Positions 45,941-54,221 of a stretch of DNA of 64,000 bases are shown in pieces; the stretch's first letter is position 1; every line of letters starts with the position of its first letter. The stretch spans positions 186,001 to 250,000 of the forward strand of contig NZ_CP120367.1 in the NCBI RefSeq assembly GCF_029892045.1, read 5' to 3'. The DNA comes from Sinorhizobium numidicum. GTDB lineage: Bacteria; Pseudomonadota; Alphaproteobacteria; Rhizobiales; Rhizobiaceae. Below the pieces are notes generated by a model. The model searched no databases. It was not told where the DNA came from and worked only from the letters and a program-made list of their open reading frames with translations. Position numbers and translations under genes: made by a program.

Positions 45941-46771
45941 ATGACGCAAAATTTCATTAGGACCGAGGACGGCGTCGAAATCTTCTACAAGGACTGGGGC
46001 TCCGGCCAGCCGATCGTGTTTCACCATGGTTGGCCGCTTTCCTCCGACGATTGGGACGCGCAGATGCTCTATTTCCTGGGGCAGGGTTATCGCGTCATTG
46101 CCCATGACCGTCGCGGCCACGGTCGCTCGACTCAGGTCGGCGATGGCCATGATATGGCGCACTATGCAGCGGATGTCGCCGCGCTTGCCGCCGAGCTCGA
46201 TCTGCGCGATGCCATCCATATCGGCCACTCAACGGGCGGCGGCGAGGCTCTAGCCTATGTCGCTCGCCATGGTGCGGGCCGTGTCGCCAAGCTCGTCATG
46301 GTCGGCGCGGTACCGCCAATCATGCTCAAGACGGAAGCGTACGCCGGCGGACTTCCGATCGAGGTGTTCGATGGTCTGCGCGCTCAGCTCGCGGCAAACC
46401 GTGCGCAGTTCTTCCTCGATCTGCCGAGTGGGCCTTTCTATGGATTCAACCGCCCCGGTGCGCAGGTCTCGACCGGAGCGATCCAGAACTGGTGGCGACA
46501 GGGCATGATGGGCAGCGCCAAGGCCCACTACGACGGCATCAAGGCATTCTCCGAAACCGACTTCACCGAGGACCTCAAGAAGGTCGAGGTGCCGACGCTG
46601 GTCATGCACGGAGACGACGACCAGATCGTGCCGATCGACAATTCCGCGCGGCTCGCCGTCAAGCTTCTGAAAAATGGCACGCTGAAGATCTACGAAGGCT
46701 ATTCGCACGGCATGCTGACGACGCATGCCGATGTGATCAATTCGGATCTGCTCGAGTTCATCAAAGCCTAA
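45941..46771 (+). CDS. Alpha/beta hydrolase (non-heme chloroperoxidase type)
   Basis: 276 residues from the ATG at 45941, where AAAGGA has proper spacing; the ATG at 45932 is too close to it. Oxyanion [15 protein letters not shown], nucleophile [13 protein letters not shown] (Ser in GHSTG), Asp in [11 protein letters not shown] and His in [11 protein letters not shown] complete the triad. Such cofactor-free haloperoxidases are esterases or perhydrolases by mechanism; the substrate is unknown. A frameshifted fragment of a close relative lies at about 47530-47640. Confidence 0.9.
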   Translation: MTQNFIRTEDGVEIFYKDWGSGQPIVFHHGWPLSSDDWDAQMLYFLGQGYRVIAHDRRGHGRSTQVGDGHDMAHYAADVAALAAELDLRDAIHIGHSTGGGEALAYVARHGAGRVAKLVMVGAVPPIMLKTEAYAGGLPIEVFDGLRAQLAANRAQFFLDLPSGPFYGFNRPGAQVSTGAIQNWWRQGMMGSAKAHYDGIKAFSETDFTEDLKKVEVPTLVMHGDDDQIVPIDNSARLAVKLLKNGTLKIYEGYSHGMLTTHADVINSDLLEFIKA

Positions 46772-46779
46772 GAAAATCC

Positions 46780-46812
46780 GGGGCCGGCGGCGATCGAAAC
46801 GTCGCCGGCCCC
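46780..46812. terminator. GC-rich hairpin after the hydrolase gene
   Basis: GGGGCCGGCG (46780-46789) pairs with CGCCGGCCCC (46803-46812) across a 13-base loop. An A-run (AAGAAAAT) lies on its left, so the structure would work best as a terminator for minus-strand transcripts and may serve both directions. Confidence 0.55.
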
Positions 46813-46870
46813 GCAGAGCCGGCGCTGAACGGGCATTCGCGAGCACGCGGCAGGTTGCCGACCCAGGACA

Positions 46871-47045
46871 TCAGGTGACTGCGCTCTTGGTTTCCGAGAG
46901 TGCGCTCACAAGCTTGTCGATAAAAAACGCAAACCTTGGGCGGAACGAGCCTAGTCGTCGGATAAACCGCCCAGATCGCGGGTGTCTCGGGCTCCGCGTC
47001 CGCAAAGGTGACGCGCATCAACCGACCGGACTTAAGGTCGTCGGC
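46871..47045 (-). pseudogene. LysR regulator 3' fragment
   Basis: The minus strand reads ADDLKSGRLMRVTFADAEPE, then TPAIWAVYPTTRLVPPKVCVF, a standard LysR effector-domain C-terminus. A T-run at about 46920 seems to have gained one base; correcting it gives FIDKLVSALSETKSAVT and a stop at 46871. Everything upstream of ADDL is missing, replaced by the MFS-tail fragment. Confidence 0.75.
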
Positions 47046-47167
47046 AATCGCGTCTCGAAGGCCGACGCCGGTATCCCACAGGAGGTACGCCGCTTCCACA
47101 AGGGACCCGAAGGCACGGCCGTCCGGCGCTTCCTGTCCATCAACGGGCCCGCCCTGGGCCTTCCTTG
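47045..47167 (+). pseudogene. Duplicated 3' tail of the MFS_3 gene
   Basis: The frame reads RVSKADAGIPQEVRRFHKGP, then EGTAVRRFLSING, matching the transporter's own C-terminus (RVSKADADVQQEVRRFHKGA ... LLSINR). Only about 40 codons survive. It abuts the LysR fragment, so two unrelated gene ends are joined here. Confidence 0.75.
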
Positions 47168-47272
47168 ACTCGGAAGGAAGAGCATGGATCCGCACTGGGC
47201 TCCAATTGGATATGTTACACAGTCGCGCCGGGACCTCTGCCAAAGATTCGCACACATCAAGGATAAAAGACG

Positions 47273-47521
47273 ATGACTAAGCTTGCGACCATCCCATTCC
47301 CAACAGCCATCTTGGCGGCCGCAATCTTCAGCGCACCGGTCCCAACACTCGCAGGTGGCAGTTACTATCAGGGGGTCACGTCGAAACCGATCAATATCGG
47401 CCACGATATGACCTCTGCAACCCAGAAGAACTCTCTCAGGGCCAAGGTGGTGGTGAACCACCCCTTTCCTAAGAGGGGAGCATATTACAAGGGCATCATA
47501 CGGAACGAGCAACCGCGATGA
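47273..47521 (+). CDS. Small secreted hypothetical protein
   Basis: 82 residues with a clear signal peptide (FPTAILAAAIFSAPVPTLA/GGSYYQG). The mature part contains two related aromatic motifs, GGSYYQGV and RGAYYKGII. AAGGATAAAAG precedes the ATG. Similar small exported proteins with G-x-Y-Y-x-G repeats occur in rhizobia, without known function. It lies among gene fragments but looks intact. Confidence 0.65.
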   Translation: MTKLATIPFPTAILAAAIFSAPVPTLAGGSYYQGVTSKPINIGHDMTSATQKNSLRAKVVVNHPFPKRGAYYKGIIRNEQPR

Positions 47522-47526
47522 AGCAT

Positions 47527-47640
47527 CTGGGGCTCGGCGCGGTGCCGCCGATCATGCTGATGACGCCATCGAGCCCCGGCGGCCTCCGATCGAGTTCTTC
47601 GACGGCTTTCGGGCCGCGAACGCCTATCGGCTGCCCTCCT
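47527..47640 (+). pseudogene. Fragment of a chloroperoxidase-type hydrolase
   Basis: The frame reads [18 protein letters not shown] and then, one base shifted, PIEFFDGFRAANAYR. This matches [29 protein letters not shown] of the intact hydrolase at 45941. Only about 35 codons of the mid-region remain. Confidence 0.72.
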
Positions 47641-47936
47641 CGGCAGCCGCGACGCCACCGTCGCTTCGCGCCGGTTCGCCGGCAGGTGCGCGCGGAATGA
47701 GATGAGCCGCTGCGCGACTGTGGCCGCCTCGGACACGATTTGCCCCATGTGCTTCGCGCCTTGCACATTGATCACGCTGCTGCATAGTGAAATTTGGCGT
47801 GGCACGCAGCGACCGCTGTGGGCCAACTTGCGCCGTAGGGCGAGCAAGCCCGGATGACTGCTGTGGGTCGATTCTTCACCTTCCTCGCGCGTAGCGCGTC
47901 TAAAGGAGCTGGCATACCGGCGAGAACCAGCCGGTT

Positions 47937-48006
47937 GTTCCCGTTCTGTGCTAAGAAGATCGCATAATGCATCGACTGCGACTACCGGTTGGACCGCATG
48001 ATTGGG
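47937..48006 (+). repeat. Boundary repeat copy D, extended
   Basis: GTTCCCGTTCTGTGCTAAG, then AAGATCGCATAATGCATCGA; the right end is altered (TGCGAC in place of GGGAAC). It continues TACCGGTTGGACCGCATGAT TGGG, which is shared with copy E at 50404. Between the gene graveyard and the TauE exporter. Confidence 0.78.
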
Positions 48007-48041
48007 ATTGGGGGAACTGCCGGCGCGGCGAGCCAAAAAAC

Positions 48042-48100
48042 GGGGCAGTACATAGCTTTTCACTCACGGTCGTCTGCGGTTCGAGTCCTTCCAAGGCGAC
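48042..48100 (+). repeat. Conserved tail after repeat D, T-loop-like end
   Basis: GGGGCAGTACATAGCTTTTC matches the segment after copy C (24721). It is followed by GCGGTTCGAGTCC, a good match to the tRNA T-loop consensus, and then AAGGCGACG. No full cloverleaf could be drawn, so it is a tRNA-derived or tRNA-like repeat rather than a tRNA gene. Confidence 0.5.
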
Positions 48101-48277
48101 GAATAAACAGGCCACTATGGGGGTGAGCGGAAGTCTAATTCGAAAACGCGAATGGCCACTTCATCCACTTAGCGGGATTATGCGCTCGCGACGAAAAGTT
48201 CGAATCCGCTGCGACCCCCTCGGTCCCACCGACTCAAAGGTGCGAGATAGTCGTCTTATCGCTGCCGATTGCCGCGC

Positions 48278-49027
48278 TCAGAGAAACGGTCGGGCGAACA
48301 TTTCAGCGCCGAGAAGGAGTAAACAGATCAAGAACCAGCGCCGGAAGGTCGATGGAGTGACACGGCTGCGGATGACCTGCCCGGCCCACATGCCGCCCAG
48401 CGCTGGAGCGATCGCGAGCGCTGACATGGCCAGATTCTCGATCTGAAAGACGCCTCGCCATGCCAGCCCCGCCGCAAGCGCAATCGTGGAGATGGTGAAA
48501 GACAGGCCAAGCGCCTGAACCAGATCATCCTTCTCGAGACCGAGCGCCTGAAGGTAGGGCACTGCGGGGATGACAAAGACGCCGGTACCGCCCGTGACCA
48601 CACCGGTTAACCCGCCGATAGCGGGGGACAGCCATGGCTCCACCCTCGGCGGTACCCGGAGCTGGCGAGCGTAGAGTGTATAAGCGGCGTAGACGACAAG
48701 TGCTACCCCGAGTGCGCTCGTCGTCAGCGTGGTATTGCTGCTGGCGAGCAGCGATGAGCCGGCAGTCGTCCCCAGAACGACCGCCAACATCATCGACCAA
48801 AGCCGGCGCAAGAGCAAACCGAAGCTCGGACCTACAAAAAGCTGCCAAACGTTGGTCACAAAGGATGGGACGATCAGCAGGCCGGCGGCGGCCAGCGGAG
48901 AGATCAGCGCGCCGAGCACGCCCATAGCAACAGTCGGCAGCCCCATTCCGGTGACACCTTTGACGACGCCTGCGGCAAAGAAGGTCGCGGCCACAGTGAC
49001 GACGAACGGGAGCGAAAAGTGTATCAT
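48278..49027 (-). CDS. TauE/SafE-family anion exporter
   Basis: 249 residues from the ATG at 49027 (AAGGGG upstream); a GTG at 49060 would add 11 residues. Seven to eight hydrophobic helices include the family start VVTVAATFFAAGVVKGVTGMGLPTVAMG and the repeated second half AIGGLTGVVTGGTGVFVIPAVPYLQALGLEKDDLVQALG. Members export sulfite, sulfoacetate or other small organosulfur anions. It is divergent from a decayed LysR gene that was presumably its regulator. Confidence 0.87.
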   Translation of the reverse strand: MIHFSLPFVVTVAATFFAAGVVKGVTGMGLPTVAMGVLGALISPLAAAGLLIVPSFVTNVWQLFVGPSFGLLLRRLWSMMLAVVLGTTAGSSLLASSNTTLTTSALGVALVVYAAYTLYARQLRVPPRVEPWLSPAIGGLTGVVTGGTGVFVIPAVPYLQALGLEKDDLVQALGLSFTISTIALAAGLAWRGVFQIENLAMSALAIAPALGGMWAGQVIRSRVTPSTFRRWFLICLLLLGAEMFARPFL

Positions 49028-49126
49028 GCCCCTTTTCGTAATGGGTTTTGCGACGCTCACAATGCGGATGATCCGTAGTCAGGCTTCGGCTGGTCCGAAG
49101 GCTATTTATCGGATATTCTCAGCGTC

Positions 49127-50030
49127 GTGCGCTTCGACCTGACGGACCTTCGCCTGTTCCGCGCCGTTGTGGATGCCGGCAGCATCACCCGCGGGGCGGC
49201 GGATGTGGGGCTGTTGTTAGCGGCCGCCAGCGAGCGTCTGAGCGATATGGAAGCCAGCGGCGAAGTCAAATTGCTCGAGCGCGGCCGCCGCGGCGTCTGC
49301 CGACGCCGGCCGGTGAAGCGCTGGCACACCACGCTCGCCTGGTCCTGCGCCAGATGGCCGAGATGCGCGGCGAGCTCGGCGAGTATGCTAGCGGCATTCG
49401 CGCGACCGTGCGACTTGCCGCGAACACGGTCGCAGTCACCGAGTTCCTGCCGACCCGACTAGGCACCTGGATGGCGGCCCATCCGCGGATCGAGTCGAAC
49501 TGATGGAGCGGCAGAGTTTCGAGGTCGCTAGAGCCGTGTCGAACGGGCTGGCGGAGATCGGCATTCTTTCGGATGCAGTCGACACCACCAACCTGAAACT
49601 CAGTCCCTTCGCCATAGACCGGCTGGTGGTCGTTATGCCGCGACCATCCGCTTGCAGATCAGGAGGGCGTCGCCTTTGCGGACATCGTGCATCAGCACTT
49701 TGTAGGGCTGTCCGGCGGCGCATTGCAGGATCACATCGAGGCTCAGGCCGCGAGGATAGGCGTCAGGTTGAAGATGCGCGTGCGGGTACGCACCTTCGAG
49801 GGCATCTGCCATATGGCGGGTGGCGGCGTCGGGCTCGGCATAGTGCCCGAATCGGCAGCGCGGCGCTCCCGCAGGTCTGCAAAGATCGCCTCCATCCGCT
49901 TTGCCGATGCGTGGGCTGCACGCCGGCTAGCAATCTGCGTGGGCTCCGGGGAGGAATTGACGCCGCCCGGGCAGGACCTTTTCGAACATCTGGCATCGGG
50001 GCTGCCGAGCATACCGGACGTTTCGTCTCG
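49127..50030 (+). pseudogene. LysR-family regulator, several frameshifts
   Basis: The N-terminus is in frame from a GTG at 49127: FDLTDLRLFRAVVDAGSITRGAADVGL. A shift near 49300 is needed to continue LRQMAEMRGELGEYASGIRATVRLAANTVAVTEFLPTRLG. The gene restarts in another frame around 49503 (FEVARAVSNGLAEIGILSDA) and again at about 49680 (GVAFADIVHQHFVGLSGGALQDHIEAQA ... FEGICHMAGGGVGLGIVPESAA). All LysR segments are in order, so the gene decayed by at least three indels. Its position opposite the exporter fits a former cognate regulator. Confidence 0.82.
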
Positions 50031-50133
50031 GAACTCCTGCGTCGCGACATCACCCCGATAATTAAACGGCGTCGTCGAACATAAGAAGGCCCTAAATCAG
50101 AGGGAACGGTGCATTTTTGCGGAGGATGCCGCG

Positions 50134-50226
50134 ATGTCCACAGACGTGCTTGTTTTCTTGCTCCAGTGCGTCGGAATTGTCGGCGCGAGTGCCGCAATCT
50201 TCGTTGCCTACGCCGACGACCTCTGA
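50134..50226 (+). CDS. 30-residue small membrane protein
   Basis: An ATG with GGAGG at ideal spacing opens 30 codons: MSTDVLVFLLQCVGIVGASA, then AIFVAYADDL and a stop. One transmembrane helix with an acidic C-terminus. Good ribosome site, coherent hydrophobic pattern and clean start and stop make it a credible small ORF. Function unknown. Confidence 0.5.
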   Translation: MSTDVLVFLLQCVGIVGASAAIFVAYADDL

Positions 50227-50596
50227 TCCGGCCTAGCGCCGGGTAACTATCCAGAGCCGCTGATGCACGGGCCGTACCTGCAATGTGAAGGTGTTAACGC
50301 TGGTCGGTAACAGATATGAGAAGAAGTTCATCGGACCACGGGTCGCCGGCTAGATGTTCCCTTTCTGTGCTACACACGAAGATCGATAATGTATCGTCGG
50401 GAACTACCGGTTGGACCGCATGATTGGGGCGACACAAGCGCCCTAGATGCCGGCATCGAAGGCGGAGCCCAGATGACTACACCTTTCTCAAGGTGGCGCT
50501 TCTTTTGTACACGTGATGTGAATCCGATAGCTGAAGCGGGAGAGGGGGCCCATCGCGCCAGCGATGGGAGGGTAAGCGGCTATTAGCACGCATGCT
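50227..50596. other. Intergenic region with repeat E
   Basis: No supported gene in 370 bp. The boundary repeat E occupies 50355-50428. The rest shows nothing recognisable. Confidence 0.55.
50355..50428 (+). repeat. Boundary repeat copy E, extended
   Basis: GTTCCCTTTCTGTGCTAC, a 4-base insertion, then GAAGATCG-ATAATGTATCGT (one base lost) and CGGGAAC. It continues with TACCGGTTGGACCGCATGAT TGGGG shared with copy D. It lies between the decayed LysR gene and the gamma-glutamyltransferase gene. Confidence 0.75.
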
Positions 50597-52219
50597 TCAA
50601 TAAGCCAGCGCGCAGCCGTCCTTGCGCGGATCCGAGCCGGCCTGCAGCACGCGGCTGGCCGCGTCGATCATGATCGCCTGGCCTCCGCCATGGGGCATCT
50701 CGGCCATCTTGATCTCGTGGCCCAGCGCCGCGAGGCCGTTCAGCACATCCTTGCGGATGCCGCGCTCGGCCTCGAATCGGCCCATCTGGTGAAAGCCGCG
50801 GGCGCAGTCGATGGCCTCCTGCACATTCATGCCAAAGTCGAGCATATTGGTCAGCACATGGCTTTGGCCGACCGGTTGAAAGCCGCCGCCCATCACGCCG
50901 AAGCAGAGCCAAGGCTTGCTGTCCTTCAGGGCCATCGCCGGGATGATGGTGTGCAGTGGGCGCTTCCAGGGCGCCACGCAATTGGGATGCGCGGGATCGA
51001 CGCGGAAGCCGGCGCCGCGGTTCTGCAGCAGCACACCGGTCTTCGGGCTGGTCAGGCCGGTGCCATAGGGCCAGAACAGCGAGTTGATGAAGGAGCAGGC
51101 ATTGCCCTGCTCGTCGACCACGCCGATATAGATCGTATCGCGATAAGTGGTGCCGCCAGCCGGGCCTAGGGCCGGCATAGCTTTCTTCAGGTCGATGCGG
51201 CTGCGCAGCTCATCGGCGAAGCCGCGCGAGAGCAGCTTGTGCACAGGCACATCGGCAAAGGCGGGGTCGGCGACATACATATCGCGCGCCTGGAAGGCCA
51301 GCCTTGTGGCCTCGGCTTCGATATGAAAACGCTCGACGCCGACCGGATCGTATTTGCTCAAGTCGAAGCCGCTCAGGATGTTGAGCATCAGCAATGTCGT
51401 GATGCCGACGCCGTTCGGCGGAATCTCCAGCAGCTCGATTCCGCGATATGTCGTCGAAATCGGCTCGACCCAGAAGGCCTCTTGCGTGGCGAAATCCTCC
51501 AGCGCATGCATGCCGCCCAGGCTGCGTAAGTAGGTCACCATGTCCTCGGCGACCCAGCCGGTGTAAAAGCCGTCGCGGCCCTTGGCGGCGATCTCGCGGA
51601 AGACCTTCGCATGCTCGGGCTGGCGGAAGACCTCACCGACCTCAGGGGCGCGGCCGCCGTTTTTCAACCACATGCGCGCGGTATTGGCGTCCGCCTTCAG
51701 CTTGCCTTCGTTGCGGGCCCAATCGATGGCGACGCGCTCGGTCAACGCAAAACCTTCCTCGGCATGGCGGATGGCGGGCTGCAGCAGCTCGGCCAGCGGC
51801 ATGGAGCCGAAGCGCTGGTTCAGCTTGCTCCAGGAATCGATTGCGCCGGGGATGGTGACGGCATGCACCGAGGTCAGCGGGATCTCTGTCAATCCCTGCT
51901 TCAGCAGATGCTCGGCGGTGAGTCCCTTAGGCGCGCGACCCGAGCCGTTCAGGCCATAGACTTTTCCGCCCTTCGTGGTGTCGGTACCCGCCAGATTGAT
52001 GCTAGCGGGGGCGAAGAGAACGAAATTGTCGCCGCCGATGCCGGTCGAGCCCGGCTCTACCACGCATTGCACGGCGCAGGCCGCGATAGCGGCGTCGGCG
52101 GCGTTGCCGCCGCGGCGCAGGATCTCGATGGCGGCGAGTGTGGCAAGAACGTGCGAGGTGGCGGCGGCGCCGTGCCGGCCGATGACGACGGAACGGCCGG
52201 GCAGGTGCAGGTCACGCAT
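50597..52219 (-). CDS. Gamma-glutamyltransferase family protein
   Basis: 540 residues from the ATG at 52219 (GGGAG upstream); the extended frame to 52417 lacks homology. N-terminal VVIGRHGAAATSHVLATLAAIEILRRGGNAADAAIA and GSTGIGGDNFVLF are GGT signatures. The autoprocessing/catalytic Thr is expected in PAGGTTYRDTIYIGVVDEQGN, and a C-terminal MGGGFQPVGQSHVLTNMLDFGMN follows. No signal peptide is evident, unlike periplasmic Ggt, so it may be a cytoplasmic GGT-like amidase acting on gamma-glutamyl or similar amides. Confidence 0.9.
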   Translation of the reverse strand: MRDLHLPGRSVVIGRHGAAATSHVLATLAAIEILRRGGNAADAAIAACAVQCVVEPGSTGIGGDNFVLFAPASINLAGTDTTKGGKVYGLNGSGRAPKGLTAEHLLKQGLTEIPLTSVHAVTIPGAIDSWSKLNQRFGSMPLAELLQPAIRHAEEGFALTERVAIDWARNEGKLKADANTARMWLKNGGRAPEVGEVFRQPEHAKVFREIAAKGRDGFYTGWVAEDMVTYLRSLGGMHALEDFATQEAFWVEPISTTYRGIELLEIPPNGVGITTLLMLNILSGFDLSKYDPVGVERFHIEAEATRLAFQARDMYVADPAFADVPVHKLLSRGFADELRSRIDLKKAMPALGPAGGTTYRDTIYIGVVDEQGNACSFINSLFWPYGTGLTSPKTGVLLQNRGAGFRVDPAHPNCVAPWKRPLHTIIPAMALKDSKPWLCFGVMGGGFQPVGQSHVLTNMLDFGMNVQEAIDCARGFHQMGRFEAERGIRKDVLNGLAALGHEIKMAEMPHGGGQAIMIDAASRVLQAGSDPRKDGCALAY

Positions 52220-52358
52220 CGGACTGGGACTCCGGGAGGCTCGGGGAAAACTCAGGACCCGGAGCCTATGCCTATGCCCGCTGGATGGAAAGGCTGGTGT
52301 CACCTGACCGGGCTTCCCTCCTGCTACCCAATTGCCGCCGCAATCTGCGATGTGCGGA

Positions 52359-52928
52359 TCAGGGCAGCGACGTAACGCCAAACAGCCATTCGTGCAGTTT
52401 CCATACGAACAGTACATAAACCAAGACGCCTGCGATCGCAGCCATCATGTCCCATTTTGCCGGCCCCGGCGCCGGTATGTCATCGCCCCGGCGTTTGACC
52501 GAGATGCGATCGGCTACCGCCCAGGCAAGAAACGCACCGAAGAGCAAAAGCGAGGCGAGATCGCCATTGGCGAGCAGATGCGCAAGAGCCCAGATCTTCA
52601 CCGATACGAGCATTGGATGCTTCAACGCCGGCTTCAGGCGACCCGCAGGGAAGGCAAACACCATGAGGCTGATGAAGGCGAAAAGCATCAGCGCCAGAGC
52701 GATATGCTTCATCCAGACCGGTGGCTCGTAAAGGACGGGAGCATCCGGCCTGGCAATGGAGAACCCCCAGGCGATAAGCACGAAACCGATCAGCGCGGTG
52801 AGCGAATAGAACCCTCTCCAGGGCCCATCTCCCATAACCGCAATGCGCCGGTTGCGCCAGGCCGGCGCAAAAATGCGGACCGAGTGGACGCCGAGAAAGA
52901 TCAGCAGGCCGAGAATCAGGATAAACAT
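52359..52928 (-). CDS. NnrU-family membrane protein
   Basis: 189 residues from the ATG at 52928 (GGAGG upstream), which starts directly in TM1 (FILILGLLIFLGVHSVRIFAP). Five or six helices are predicted, with the NnrU pattern WRGFYSLTALIGFVLIAWGF and MLFAFISLMVFAFPAGRLK followed by HPMLVSVKIWALAHLLANGD. NnrU proteins are related to isoprenylcysteine-methyltransferase-like membrane folds and in rhizobia are often near denitrification genes; none are seen here. Confidence 0.88.
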   Translation of the reverse strand: MFILILGLLIFLGVHSVRIFAPAWRNRRIAVMGDGPWRGFYSLTALIGFVLIAWGFSIARPDAPVLYEPPVWMKHIALALMLFAFISLMVFAFPAGRLKPALKHPMLVSVKIWALAHLLANGDLASLLLFGAFLAWAVADRISVKRRGDDIPAPGPAKWDMMAAIAGVLVYVLFVWKLHEWLFGVTSLP

Positions 52929-53132
52929 CGTCGCCTCCGCGAGAATTACGCGCCAACCTAGCCGGTTGCTTGGAAGCGGCACTCCATGCCGCGCCTGAGA
53001 TCAGCATTATTCACTGCTGCGAAGACTACAGCCCTGCCAAGGACCAGCAATCTTGTCGTCAAGAATATTCTCCCCGCCTTCGGCGCATGAGCGACATAGG
53101 CTTTGGTATTGGCGAAAAGATCGAAAAAGTGG

Positions 53133-53375
53133 CTAGTTGAGCAGGAACGTGGAGGTTGGCACTCGAAGTGCAGCGGCGATGCGCCTGAGCCTGCCTGGAT
53201 CGACATCATCACCCAGTTCAATCCTTGTGATTTCGGCGCCAGTCAGACCGCAGGTTAATGCGAGGTCCTCGACGCTATATCCCACCGCTTCGCGAGATCG
53301 CCGGACAGCGTCGCCTATATCGATGTGGCCCAGGCACGTGGCGGAGGCGTCTATATTGTACGTTGAATTTATCAT
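53133..53375 (-). CDS. Small XRE-family HTH protein
   Basis: 80 residues. A single Cro/CI-type HTH: IGDAVRRSREAVGYSVEDLALTCGLTGAEITRIELGDDVDPGRLRRIAAALRV. The N-terminal 17 residues carry no feature. Lone HTH proteins like this may be plasmid, phage or antitoxin relics or small regulators. No toxin-like partner is adjacent. Confidence 0.78.
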   Translation of the reverse strand: MINSTYNIDASATCLGHIDIGDAVRRSREAVGYSVEDLALTCGLTGAEITRIELGDDVDPGRLRRIAAALRVPTSTFLLN

Positions 53376-53687
53376 GAGATGACTCCATCGGTCAGGCGCA
53401 ACGAGCGGGGCCCTTCGTGTAGGAAGCCTGCAGCCCTGGAAAAGTCCGGCCAGACAGACTGATTATTGTTGCAGTGCAATATAAGTTCAAAGGATGACGA
53501 TGCAAGGCATCGCTGGATACCGACTTTATCGGCGGCACAGCCGCGAAGATGACTAGCGGCAGGGCAGCCTGTCGGCGACCAGCCGCTCTTCTGCCGCGCC
53601 AACAACATGGCTGATTGAGATTAAACCGACGTTCAAACTTAGGGGATATCTAGTTGAGCACGTCGATTTTGATCTGAGTTTGTATTG
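53376..53687. other. Intergenic region, nothing identified
   Basis: 312 bp with no supported gene, repeat or hairpin. Confidence 0.5.
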
Positions 53688-54017
53688 ATGAGCGAATTTC
53701 AAAACAAAGCTGTTAAACTTCTGGCGGCCTGCGCCGGAGAAGCTTCAATGAGTGATCTTGCACAGCGCCAGCGGAACCTTCTGATGTCGGCCCGGGAGCT
53801 CTACCGTGCTCTGGGAGGACCGTTTGAGCAACTCGAGGCAGCCATAATGCAAGATGAAGCGAGCACTCCCCGGCGCGTTGACCTGATCGTCGGCGATCTG
53901 ATGAAGGAATTGGCGGCCATCAGTCACATATACGACATGGACATCATGCAGGCCGGCCACAACACACTCGACAAGCTGATTTGCGAGAAAGGTCTTCCGT
54001 CGTTTGATCAAGCCTGA
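53688..54017 (+). CDS. Hypothetical helical protein
   Basis: 109 residues from the ATG at 53688. Largely alpha-helical, with SDLAQRQRNLLMSARELYRALGGPFEQLEAAIMQDE and VDLIVGDLMKELAAISHIYDMDIMQAGHNTLDKLI; no membrane segment or enzyme motif. The composition and coherent helices support a real gene. Not recognised. Confidence 0.55.
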   Translation: MSEFQNKAVKLLAACAGEASMSDLAQRQRNLLMSARELYRALGGPFEQLEAAIMQDEASTPRRVDLIVGDLMKELAAISHIYDMDIMQAGHNTLDKLICEKGLPSFDQA

Positions 54018-54221
54018 TTGCGCTGGCTGACGGTCACAAGTGGTGCGAAGGTTTGTCAGCGTATCGGGCGCGCCGATAGACGTGTGATCTTCCGAACCGG
54101 AACCTCAAAATCCGAAGGTCCTTGGCGCCTTTGCCTCTTCGTCCGCGGATCGCCCGGCGCACAATCGGTCCGCGTTCAAAACGGGCCAACCTCGCCTTTA
54201 GATTTGCAACCATGTAAGCAT

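Larger units (their letters stand above)
47641..48277. other. Intergenic region with repeat D and its tail
   Basis: No credible gene. The minus-strand frame at about 47680-47790 reads INVQGAKHMGQIVSEAATVAQR, which looks like a helical gene remnant of unknown family. The boundary repeat D and its conserved tail follow. Confidence 0.5.

Noticed and set aside
48042..48100. Possible tRNA gene (T-loop-like GGTTCGAGTCC)
   Set aside because: No acceptor stem, D arm or anticodon arm could be paired around it, so it is kept only as a repeat tail.
11733..50403. Boundary repeats as canonical chromosomal dif sites
   Set aside because: Only one Xer-like arm is present, and multiple copies lie in one 40-kb stretch; a replicon normally has a single dif.
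47964..50428. Short peptides starting LPVGPHDWG read across repeats D and E
   Set aside because: The similarity is explained by the repeated DNA itself; the frames diverge immediately after and have no ribosome site.
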